Of a stretch of 16,749 nt of DNA, positions 1-6,002 are shown in pieces. The first letter of the stretch is position 1, and every line of letters begins with the position of its first letter. Position numbers and translations under genes: made by a program. Source of the DNA: an uncultured Alistipes sp. (GTDB lineage: Bacteria; Bacteroidota; Bacteroidia; Bacteroidales; Rikenellaceae); the NCBI GenBank assembly GCA_904502075.1, contig CAJGDL010000024.1, positions 1 through 16,749 on the forward strand, read 5' to 3'. The notes under the pieces were generated by a model. The model had not been told where the DNA came from, ran no database searches, and saw only the letters and a list, made by a program, of their open reading frames with translations.

Positions 1-949
1 GTTTGGGTTTGAGATACTTGTTCAAAAGCGGGGTTACGGCGTTCATGATCAGAATCGCGAAAGACATACCCTCGGGGTAGGCTCCCCACAGACGGATGCA
101 CATCGTAATCACACCGATACCCACGGCATAGATCACCATTCCTTTCACAGTCATGGGCGAGGTGGCGTAATCGGTTGCCATATAGACGGCTCCCAGGATG
201 GCACCACCAGCCAAGAGGTGGAAGAGGGCAAAGGTGAAGACCTCGTGCGGCGTTGCGAAGCTGAAAGCACCATATACGGCGGCGAACAAGGCCATCGTAC
301 CCAAAACCACCACGGGAATATGCCACGAGATCACCTTGCGCCACAGAAGGTAGACGAAGCCTGCGAGCAGAGCCAAGGCGGCCACCTCACCGAGCGAACC
401 GGGCATCGTACCCACAAGCAGATTCTCGAAGGGGATCCTATCGGCCAAATCGCCGGACTTCATCACGGCCAGAGGCGTAGCCCCCGACAGGGCATCCAAG
501 GCCGGGTTTTCCACCGCCGGGAAGGAGGTCATCTGCACCGGGTAGGCGATCAGCAGGAAGACTCGACCCACCAAGGCGGGGTTGAAGGGGTTCTTACCCA
601 GGCCACCGAACGACATCTTGGCGATACCGATAGCCACCACCGCACCGATCACCACGATCCACCAAGGAATCGAGGCGGGGAGATTGAACGAGAGCAGCAG
701 ACCCGTTACCACGGCCGAGAGGTTGCCCAGCGTGCAAGGCTCCTTGAATAGAAATTTCTGAATCAGCCACTCCACGAACATACAGCTCAGGATGGCAATT
801 GCCGTCACACGCAACACATCCCATCCGAAGACCCACAGCGAGACGCAGAGGGCCGGCAGCAGGGCCAGGATCACATCACGCATGATCTTCTGCGTGGAAT
901 CCGAGCCGTGGACGTGCGGGGCGGGAGAAACAATCAGTTTATTGGTCAT
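1..949 (-). CDS. rnfD: RnfD, membrane subunit of the Rnf complex (3' end cut by window edge)
   Basis: Integral membrane subunit of the Rnf complex, which couples electron flow from reduced ferredoxin to NAD+ with Na+ or H+ export across the inner membrane. The frame opens with ATG at 949 and stays open for 316 codons to the window edge; family members are about 320-350 aa, so only a short C-terminal tail is missing. The key signature is SGATPL at residues 155-160, where the family attaches FMN covalently to the Thr (T158 here). Also visible are the conserved GKNPFNPALVGR stretch (118-129), MATDYATSPMT (257-267) and many hydrophobic segments from about residue 25 to the end. The gene follows rnfC after a 97-bp gap, longer than the other gaps in this operon. 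The rest of the operon (probably rnfG, rnfE, rnfA) would lie beyond position 1. Identification is confident. Confidence 0.95.
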   Translation of the reverse strand, partial: MTNKLIVSPAPHVHGSDSTQKIMRDVILALLPALCVSLWVFGWDVLRVTAIAILSCMFVEWLIQKFLFKEPCTLGNLSAVVTGLLLSFNLPASIPWWIVVIGAVVAIGIAKMSFGGLGKNPFNPALVGRVFLLIAYPVQMTSFPAVENPALDALSGATPLAVMKSGDLADRIPFENLLVGTMPGSLGEVAALALLAGFVYLLWRKVISWHIPVVVLGTMALFAAVYGAFSFATPHEVFTFALFHLLAGGAILGAVYMATDYATSPMTVKGMVIYAVGIGVITMCIRLWGAYPEGMSFAILIMNAVTPLLNKYLKPK

Positions 950-977
950 AAAATTCGGTTTTATCATTCTGTTTTTC

Positions 978-1044
978 GGGGGAAGTAAACCTTAGCACTT
1001 CCTCTATTCGTTGATCGGTTCGGTCAGCGAAAATTTACTCCCCC
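978..1044 (-). other. Inverted repeat in the rnfC-rnfD gap
   Basis: The 97-bp gap contains near-complementary arms at 978-989 and 1034-1044. On the minus strand GGGGGAGTAAA is followed 44 nt later by TTTACTTCCCCC, which matches except for one extra T. In the transcript this could fold into a long-range hairpin just after the rnfC stop and before the rnfD start. There is no U-tract, so it is not a classical terminator. It could affect RNA processing, stability or rnfD translation; this is inference only. Confidence 0.4.
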
Positions 1045-1046
1045 AC

Positions 1047-2405
1047 CTATTTTTTTGGCCCTTCAGCGGCATCTCGGGCTCGAATAAAGCCCATGACAAT
1101 CTGTTTACCCTGACGCACATAGTCCAAAAGAGGCAAATGCGCCGGACAGGTAAATTGGCAACAGCCACACTCGATACAACTCGTGATATCGTTCTGCTCC
1201 ATGCCCTCCCAATTGCGCTTCTTCGACATCTTGAGCAAGAGGTAGGGCTCCAGACCCATCGGACAGGCCGAGACACACTTGGCGCACTTGATGCAGTCCG
1301 AAGCCTCCTTGCGCAGGGCCTCCTTTTCGGCAAAGAGGGTAACACCCGAGCACCCCTTTGTAACCGGAGCCTCCAGGTTGACCAGCGCACGACCCATCAT
1401 CGGGCCGCCATTGACCACCTTACCCAACTCCTCGGGGGTCCCTCCTGCCGCCTCGATCAGCATCGAGATGGGGGTACCCATACGCGTCAAGAGGTTTTTG
1501 GGGCTCTTCACACACTTACCCGTGATCGTCACCACACGCTCGATCAGCGGCTTATTCTTCTGCACGGCCTCGTATACGGCCACCGTGGTCGAAGCGTTGC
1601 AGACCACCGCCCCCACATGGATCGGAAGGGCGGGCGGCGGGGGCACCTGGCGACCCGTCACGGCGGCAATCAACTGCTTCTCACCTCCCTGCGGATACTG
1701 CACCTTGAGCGGCGTGATGTGAATTCCGCGGAAGGCCGCCTTCTCGCTCACCAACTTGCGGAGGTGGGCGATCGCATCGGGCTTATTATTCTCCACACCG
1801 ACATAGGCCTCGGACACCGAGAGCACCTTCATCAGGATCGTAACGCCCACCAGCAACTCCTCGCCTCGCTCCAACATCGTGCGGTGATCCGACGTGAGGT
1901 AGGGCTCACACTCCACGCCATTGATAATCAAGAACTCGGCCTTGCGCCCGGGGGGCACCGAGAGTTTGACATGCGTCGGGAAGGTGGCACCACCCATACC
2001 CACGACACCGGCCTCCTTGATCTTCGCAATGATCTGCTCCGGCGTCAGGTCGCACTCGTATTTGATCTCGGGCGAGCGGTCGATCGACTCCACCCACTCA
2101 TCGCCCTCGCGCTTGATAGTAATCATCACCTGGCGCAAGCCCTGACCGTTGATCACCGGCTCGACGGCCGTCACCTCGCCCGAAATCGGGGCGTGGATGT
2201 TGGCCGACATGAAACTCGAGGCCGAGGCGATGAGCTGGCCCGTGAGCACCTTGTCGCCCTTGGCCACCAGCGCCGTAGCCGGAGCTCCGATGTGCTGAGC
2301 CAGGGGAATCGCTACCCAATCGGGCAACGGCAGCGGCTCGATAGCCACCCCGCGGCTCAACTTATTTTCCGACGGATGGACTCCGCCGATTGGAAATGTC
2401 TTCAT
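1047..2405 (-). CDS. rnfC: RnfC, NADH-binding Fe-S subunit of the Rnf complex
   Basis: Peripheral subunit thought to be the NAD(H) site of the Rnf complex, carrying FMN and two [4Fe-4S] clusters. The 452-aa protein has the expected order. An N-terminal RnfC/barrel-sandwich region includes HAPISGEV at 71-78. Next comes a Rossmann-like nucleotide/FMN region with GVVGMGGATFPTHVKL at 133-148 and NGVECEPYLTSDHR at 162-175. Two ferredoxin motifs follow: C371-x2-C374-x2-C377-x3-C381 and C410-x2-C413-x2-C416-x3-C420. It resembles the shorter RnfC proteins that lack the long Ala/Lys-rich C-terminal repeats of the E. coli protein. The ATG at 2405 lies 37 bp after the rnfB stop, and MKTFPIGGVHP is the usual family N-terminus. 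No intact promoter is visible in the gap, so it is probably transcribed with rnfB. Confidence 0.97.
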   Translation of the reverse strand: MKTFPIGGVHPSENKLSRGVAIEPLPLPDWVAIPLAQHIGAPATALVAKGDKVLTGQLIASASSFMSANIHAPISGEVTAVEPVINGQGLRQVMITIKREGDEWVESIDRSPEIKYECDLTPEQIIAKIKEAGVVGMGGATFPTHVKLSVPPGRKAEFLIINGVECEPYLTSDHRTMLERGEELLVGVTILMKVLSVSEAYVGVENNKPDAIAHLRKLVSEKAAFRGIHITPLKVQYPQGGEKQLIAAVTGRQVPPPPALPIHVGAVVCNASTTVAVYEAVQKNKPLIERVVTITGKCVKSPKNLLTRMGTPISMLIEAAGGTPEELGKVVNGGPMMGRALVNLEAPVTKGCSGVTLFAEKEALRKEASDCIKCAKCVSACPMGLEPYLLLKMSKKRNWEGMEQNDITSCIECGCCQFTCPAHLPLLDYVRQGKQIVMGFIRARDAAEGPKK

Positions 2406-2442
2406 ATCTTGGTTTATTTGCTAATCAACAGGATGTTCGTTC

Positions 2443-3333
2443 CTACGCCATCGGCTTCTCCGAGGCCTCGGTCGCCTTGGGGGCTGCCGGTGCCGGCTTC
2501 GGCTCCTTGGGCAGGGGCTCCATGTGCTCCAACTTAATGGCACCGGTCGGACACTCGTTCACACACTTGCGGCAGAGTTTACACTTCTGCGAGTCGATGT
2601 AGGCCAAATTATTCTCGATCGTAATGGCACCAAAGGGGCAGACCTTCACACACTTGCCACAACCGATGCAGCCCGCCTTGCAGGCCTTCATCACCACGGC
2701 CCCCTTCTCCTTGGACATGCAACCCACATAGACGGCACGATTCTTCGGCCACTTCTTGCGCACCTCGATCATATGGCGCGGACAAGCTCTCACACAGGCT
2801 CCGCACGCCGTACACTTGTCGGGATCCACCTCGGCGATCTTCGTCTCGGGGTTGATGCGAATGGCTCCGAACTTACACACATCGACACAATCACCATAGC
2901 CGATACAGCCATAGGCGCAATCGGTCTCCCCCACATAGAGGGCCATCGAGACGGCACACGAATGGGCTCCGTCGTAGCGACTCGTGCGGTTGCGCTTCGA
3001 GCAGATACCGCCACAGCGCACCGTAGCTACCTGCGGCTCCTTCTCGGGTGCGGCCTTGCCCAAATAGGAGGCACAGGCCTTCATTACATCACCGCCTCCC
3101 ACGGGGCAGAAGAGCTCCGAGATGTCATCGCGCTTCACCAGCGCATCGGCCATACCACGACATCCGGCAAAGCCACAGCCACCGCAATTGGCTCCGGGCA
3201 ACATCTTCTCCACCTCATCAATACGAGGATCCTCCTCCACCTTGAACTTTTGGGCCACGAAGTAGAGAATCACAGCCGCCAGCACGCCCAACACACAAAG
3301 TGTCAGGATGGTGATCAGTAACAAGTTTTCCAT
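2443..3333 (-). CDS. rnfB: RnfB, multi-cluster ferredoxin subunit of the Rnf complex
   Basis: Entry point for electrons from reduced ferredoxin into the Rnf complex. One N-terminal membrane helix (about residues 4-26) anchors it. The Fe-S domain CGGCGFAGC follows (C50, C53, C58, with C76 as fourth ligand), then CGGICSKRN (107-115). Several ferredoxin-type motifs come after: C139/C143/C149/C153, C174/C177/C180/C184, C222/C225/C228/C232 and C251/C254/C257/C261. The Pro/Ala/Lys-rich tail (272-296) looks disordered. At 296 aa it is much longer than E. coli RsxB (about 190 aa) and carries more clusters, as in the RnfB of many anaerobes. Its ATG overlaps the rseC stop by one base (TAATG), which suggests translational coupling. 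Confidence 0.96.
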   Translation of the reverse strand: MENLLLITILTLCVLGVLAAVILYFVAQKFKVEEDPRIDEVEKMLPGANCGGCGFAGCRGMADALVKRDDISELFCPVGGGDVMKACASYLGKAAPEKEPQVATVRCGGICSKRNRTSRYDGAHSCAVSMALYVGETDCAYGCIGYGDCVDVCKFGAIRINPETKIAEVDPDKCTACGACVRACPRHMIEVRKKWPKNRAVYVGCMSKEKGAVVMKACKAGCIGCGKCVKVCPFGAITIENNLAYIDSQKCKLCRKCVNECPTGAIKLEHMEPLPKEPKPAPAAPKATEASEKPMA

Positions 3334-3746
3334 TACTCTTTTCTTATTGCAAAATAAATTTTTCTTTCAATTCGATGGCGCAGGAGATAAACCACCCCAT
3401 AGTAGCCTCCCACCCCCAATAACGAGGCCAAAGCCGCCAACCCCTCGGAGAGGCCACAAGCCAAAGCCCCGATCAACACAAGCAACAGCACGGCAAAGGC
3501 TCCGACATAAGCAATCAACACGGCTCTTAGGGCCATCGCCTGCTCCTCACTTACCACCACCCGCTCCCCAGGAGTGTAGGTGCCGGCATCAGACGTGCGG
3601 ACTTCAATCAACTTCTCGCTACTTTCACTCATTCCGCAGAATTCACGCGCCCGACAAGTGTGACACGCCCCACTCGCCACAATAGCGACCCAAACCATGT
3701 CGGCCTCTACCTTGCGCACCTCTCCAGTATGAGAAATCTTTTTCAA
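3333..3746 (-). CDS. rseC: RseC/SoxR-reducing-system family membrane protein
   Basis: Small inner-membrane protein of the RseC family, commonly the first gene of rnf operons in Bacteroidales. In enterobacteria RseC works with the Rnf-like Rsx complex to reduce SoxR; its role in Bacteroidota is not established. The protein (137 aa) has a soluble N-terminal domain with a cysteine motif C28-x2-C31-x5-C37 (ACHTCRAREFCGM), probably metal or redox binding. Two membrane segments follow at about 70-90 and 100-120, then a basic tail. The start is TTG at 3746: no ATG or GTG precedes it in frame before an upstream stop, and the next in-frame ATG (residue 17) would remove the conserved GEVRKVE strand. 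A weak -7-like box (GATATTTG, 3772-3779) lies about 25 bp upstream without a clear -33 box. It overlaps rnfB by one base. Confidence 0.9.
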   Translation of the reverse strand: MKKISHTGEVRKVEADMVWVAIVASGACHTCRAREFCGMSESSEKLIEVRTSDAGTYTPGERVVVSEEQAMALRAVLIAYVGAFAVLLLVLIGALACGLSEGLAALASLLGVGGYYGVVYLLRHRIERKIYFAIRKE

Positions 3747-3799
3747 ACCAATAAATTTTAAGTCCTTTGCGCAAATATCTTCCTAAAATCCTCACTCTT

Positions 3800-3833
3800 C
3801 GCCTCGTCGCCTACGGCTCCTCGCAATGACTGA
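3800..3833. repeat. Half of a REP-like palindromic repeat
   Basis: The plus strand contains CTCCTCGCAATGACTGA, matching one arm of the intact palindrome at 5731-5777 (GCAATGACTGA is shared exactly). The other arm is decayed here: the minus strand continues as GTAGGCGACGAGGCGAAG without returning to the complementary sequence. This is a degenerate member of the TCATTGCGAGGAG-type intergenic palindromes. It borders the inverted-repeat element at 3842-3979. Confidence 0.6.
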
Positions 3834-3841
3834 TCAGGGCG

Positions 3842-3979
3842 ATTTTTGATTTTAGAGGAGCAGATTTTTCTTCGACCGACGATTGGTAAGGATGGGTTGG
3901 GGTCGTAACGACCCTTCTATTTTTTCACCCTTTCTCACCAATCGGGGATATGCAAAAGATGCCCTATAAAATCAAAAAT
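3842..3979. repeat. 138-bp element with perfect 13-bp terminal inverted repeats
   Basis: The ends are perfect inverted repeats: ATTTTTGATTTTA at 3842-3854 and TAAAATCAAAAAT at 3967-3979. Conserved subterminal sequence follows inside: GAGGAGCAGATTT on the left and ATGCCCTA on the right. The core folds into nested arms: GATTGGT (3881-3887) with ACCAATC (3937-3943), GGGT with ACCC, and a palindrome GGGTCGT-A-ACGACCC at 3900-3914. A second copy lies at 5879-6002. The right end overlaps the TAA stop of nadE. It is probably a non-autonomous MITE-like or structured repeat. No coding content is credible. Confidence 0.75.
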
Positions 3980-5565
3980 TAGTTTAGGTTGCCATACTTA
4001 TTAGTCAACGGCATCAACCGCTCGTGACCAAAGGCACAGCTCGACAGACGCAACACGGGCGGGAATTGGTAACGCTTCTTTTCGTTGCGCATGATGAGCG
4101 AGTGGATGGTCTCCACCACCTCCGAGTCGAAGCCGGCATTTACAATCTCCTCGCGGTGCTCGCCCTTCTCGATCATGCGATAGAGAATGGCATCAATCAC
4201 CTCATAGGGGGGCAGGAAATCGCTATCCTTTTGGTCGGGGCGCAACTCCGAAGAGGGCTCCTTGGTCAGAATATTCTCCGGAATCGGGTTGCCACACTCT
4301 CGGTTGATGTAGCGCGCCAAGTCATACATCTCGGTCTTGTAGAGATCTCCCGTGGGGCTGAAGGCTCCTGCCGTATCGCCATAGAGGGTACACCAACCGA
4401 GGGCATTCTCACTCTTGTTCGAGGAGTTGAGCAGCACATAGTCTGTCTTATTCTGCACAGCCATCAAGAGGACGGTGCGGATACGGGTCTGGATATTCTC
4501 CTCCGTGATGTCGAAATCGGTACCGCCAATCACCGGCTTCAAGGTATTGACCACGCTGTTGTAGATCTCCGAGATGGGGATCACGTTGTACTCAATGCCG
4601 AGGTTCTGCGCCAGCTCTCGGGCATCCTCCACCGAGTGGTCGGAGGAGAAGGGCGACGGCATCAGCAGGGCGCGGACATTCTCCTTGCCGAGGGCCGCAG
4701 CGGCCAGCGAGGCAACTACGGCCGAGTCGATACCGCCCGAGAGGCCGATCGAGGCCTTTGTGTAGCCGTTCTTGCGGAAGAAGTCCTTCAGACCGAGGCA
4801 GGCTGCCTGGTAGATCAAGCGCGTGCGATCCGTCGAGTTATAGGGTTCGTCGTAGGGGGTATACTCCACCTCGGTGTCGTAGATCTGAAAATCCTCCTCG
4901 AAGCTTTTGAGGAGCATCACCAACTCACCCCGTTTGTTAAGCACACCCGAGGTACCGTCATAGACGATATCGGTCGAACCGCCCACCTGGTTTACGATTA
5001 CAAGCTCCTTGCCCTCGCGGAAGGCGAGTTTGCGCATCGTCTCGTAGCGGTAGGTCAAAAGGCCTTTGCCATATTTGCGGGCGTTGATGCTGATGATGGT
5101 CTCCACCGAGGGATTCAGGTCATGAACCTTACGCAGGTCATCGCCCACTACAATGGCGCACTTGCGCCCCTTGATGGTGGCGTACTGGTAACCGGAGCCT
5201 CCATCAAGGAAGCCCATTTCGCGACGTGCCGAGATGTTTCGCTTGCTCACGAAACGCAATACCTTCCGGTTCTGCACAAGGGCCGCAGCACTGACCGTAC
5301 CTTCGTCGGTCAAAATGGGCAGACCAATGATGGCAGCGATGTTATCACAGCAGGAGGCAATCTCCACCAAGGCATCCTCACAAAGTTCAAGAAAGGTAGT
5401 CTTGCGCAACAGGTCGAAAGCGGGGGTGCCGCTTACGGCCTGCTCGGCAAAGAGAACCAAATCGGCCCCCTCTTTTTTGGCCCGTCCGATGGCATCGATG
5501 ATCTTCGAAACATTGCCGTCTACATCACCGACCGTATAATTCAACTGAGCGAGAGCTATCTTCAT
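3979..5565 (-). CDS. nadE: NAD+ synthetase NadE with amidohydrolase-type N-terminal domain
   Basis: Converts deamido-NAD+ to NAD+ with ATP, the last step of NAD synthesis. Residues 1-240 are a carbon-nitrogen hydrolase domain that normally releases ammonia from glutamine. Residues 245-528 are the ATP-pyrophosphatase synthetase, with LSGGIDSA (275-282), LNSSNKSENALG (379-390) and CTLYGDTAGAFSPTGDLYKTE (392-412). The family uses a Glu-Lys-Cys triad in the first domain. E41 (LFAEQ) and K108 (VSKRN) are present, but the position of the nucleophile in the usual 'ICEDxW' motif reads VVGDDLR, so residue 141 is Gly. K135-C136 nearby is five residues too early. I infer that glutaminase activity is lost or altered and that free ammonia may be used. 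The ATG at 5565 gives the standard MKIALAQLN start. It has its own promoter; the stop codon overlaps a repeat element. Confidence 0.93.
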   Translation of the reverse strand: MKIALAQLNYTVGDVDGNVSKIIDAIGRAKKEGADLVLFAEQAVSGTPAFDLLRKTTFLELCEDALVEIASCCDNIAAIIGLPILTDEGTVSAAALVQNRKVLRFVSKRNISARREMGFLDGGSGYQYATIKGRKCAIVVGDDLRKVHDLNPSVETIISINARKYGKGLLTYRYETMRKLAFREGKELVIVNQVGGSTDIVYDGTSGVLNKRGELVMLLKSFEEDFQIYDTEVEYTPYDEPYNSTDRTRLIYQAACLGLKDFFRKNGYTKASIGLSGGIDSAVVASLAAAALGKENVRALLMPSPFSSDHSVEDARELAQNLGIEYNVIPISEIYNSVVNTLKPVIGGTDFDITEENIQTRIRTVLLMAVQNKTDYVLLNSSNKSENALGWCTLYGDTAGAFSPTGDLYKTEMYDLARYINRECGNPIPENILTKEPSSELRPDQKDSDFLPPYEVIDAILYRMIEKGEHREEIVNAGFDSEVVETIHSLIMRNEKKRYQFPPVLRLSSCAFGHERLMPLTNKYGNLN

Positions 5566-5598
5566 AGCAACGAGTTTAGTCTTTAATTTCTTGTTTGT

Positions 5599-5617
5599 TG
5601 CCCAATTGCATTGGGCA
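5599..5617. promoter_or_regulatory. Palindromic candidate operator at the nadE start site, with an upstream repeat
   Basis: TGCCCAATTGCATTGGGCA at 5599-5617 is a perfect 8-bp inverted repeat with a 3-nt centre. It sits just downstream of the nadE -7 box, covering the expected transcription start. A related sequence, AATTGGATTGGG at 5654-5665, matches AATTGCATTGGG (5604-5615) at 11 of 12 bases. It lies exactly 50 bp away, just upstream of the -33 box. Two similar sites flanking a promoter suggest repressor binding; the regulator is unknown. A 5'-UTR hairpin is the alternative. Confidence 0.5.
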
Positions 5618-5620
5618 CCG

Positions 5621-5652
5621 CAAAGTTACTACTTTTTTGCGAGAATAGCAAC
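5621..5652 (-). promoter_or_regulatory. Bacteroidota-type promoter of nadE
   Basis: On the minus strand TAACTTTG (5628 to 5621) matches the -7 consensus TAnnTTTG exactly. GTTG (5652 to 5649) lies 20 bp upstream in the -33 position, within the usual 19-21-bp spacing. The start site would fall near 5614-5616, giving a leader of about 50 nt before the nadE ATG. Confidence 0.7.
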
Positions 5653-5730
5653 TAATTGGATTGGGAAGTTACGAATTTTGGTCTTTTGGGGAATGAGGAG
5701 TTCGGAATGAAGAATTAAAAATTTCCCCAT

Positions 5731-5777
5731 GTCAGTCATTGCGAGGAGGGCGAAAGCCCGACGCGGCAATGACTGAC
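5731..5777. repeat. REP-like palindrome
   Basis: Perfect 12-bp arms GTCAGTCATTGC (5731-5742) and GCAATGACTGAC (5766-5777) enclose an inner 4-bp hairpin GGGC-GAAA-GCCC (5748-5759) with a GNRA tetraloop. The arm sequence is the common bacterial intergenic palindrome type TCATTGCGAGGAG. A half copy occurs at 3800-3833, on the other side of nadE. It lies upstream of the nadE promoter and downstream of the hom stop, so it could act as a 3'-end stabiliser for the hom transcript. Confidence 0.75.
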
Positions 5778-5876
5778 TTATACCAACGAAGATTGGGCCG
5801 GATGGGCTGTACTAAAGCGTACTACCCTTTCGAGGAATGGATTGAGGTGCAAAATGTGCCCTACAGAATCGAAAAT
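5778..5876. repeat. Degenerate tandem copy of the inverted-repeat element
   Basis: This stretch is a direct repeat of the neighbouring element, offset by about 127 bp. Here CCGGATGGGCTGTACT (from 5798) corresponds to CCGGAAGGGTTGTACT (from 5925). TACTACCCTTTCG is shared, and the end GTGCCCTACAGAATCGAAAAT matches the right end ATGCCCTATAAAATCAAAAAT with a few changes. The left terminus is missing; the REP-like palindrome takes its place. Confidence 0.6.
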
Positions 5877-5878
5877 AA

Positions 5879-6002
5879 ATTTTTGCATTTTAGAGGAGCA
5901 GATTTCGACTTAACGAAGCAAGCCCCGGAAGGGTTGTACTTAAGGTACTACCCTTTCGGGGCGAGCAAGGCAAGGTGAAATATGCCCTATAAAATCAAAA
6001 AT
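5879..6002. repeat. 124-bp element with terminal inverted repeats, second copy
   Basis: The left end ATTTTTGCATTTTA (5879-5892) and right end TAAAATCAAAAAT (5990-6002) are inverted repeats apart from one inserted base. Subterminal GAGGAGCAGATTT and ATGCCCTA match the 3842-3979 copy. The core is a different hairpin: GCCCCGGAAGGGTTGTAC (5922-5939) pairs with GTACTACCCTTTCGGGGC (5945-5962) at 16 of 18 positions around a 5-nt loop. The right end overlaps the hom TAA stop just as the other copy overlaps the nadE stop. Confidence 0.75.

Noticed and set aside
218..751. A plus-strand open frame over the first kilobase.
   Set aside because: The minus strand here encodes RnfD with its FMN-attachment motif and membrane segments; the plus-strand product is low-complexity shadow sequence.
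3900..3914. The GGGTCGT-A-ACGACCC palindrome as an intrinsic terminator of nadE.
   Set aside because: No T-run follows on the minus strand and the stem is short; it is better explained as part of the repeat element core.
5739..5978. A 79-codon plus-strand open frame between nadE and hom.
   Set aside because: It lies wholly inside the REP-like palindrome and the two tandem element copies. Recurring peptides such as YYPF and FRGADF are translations of the DNA repeat. There is no start context or homologue I recognise.
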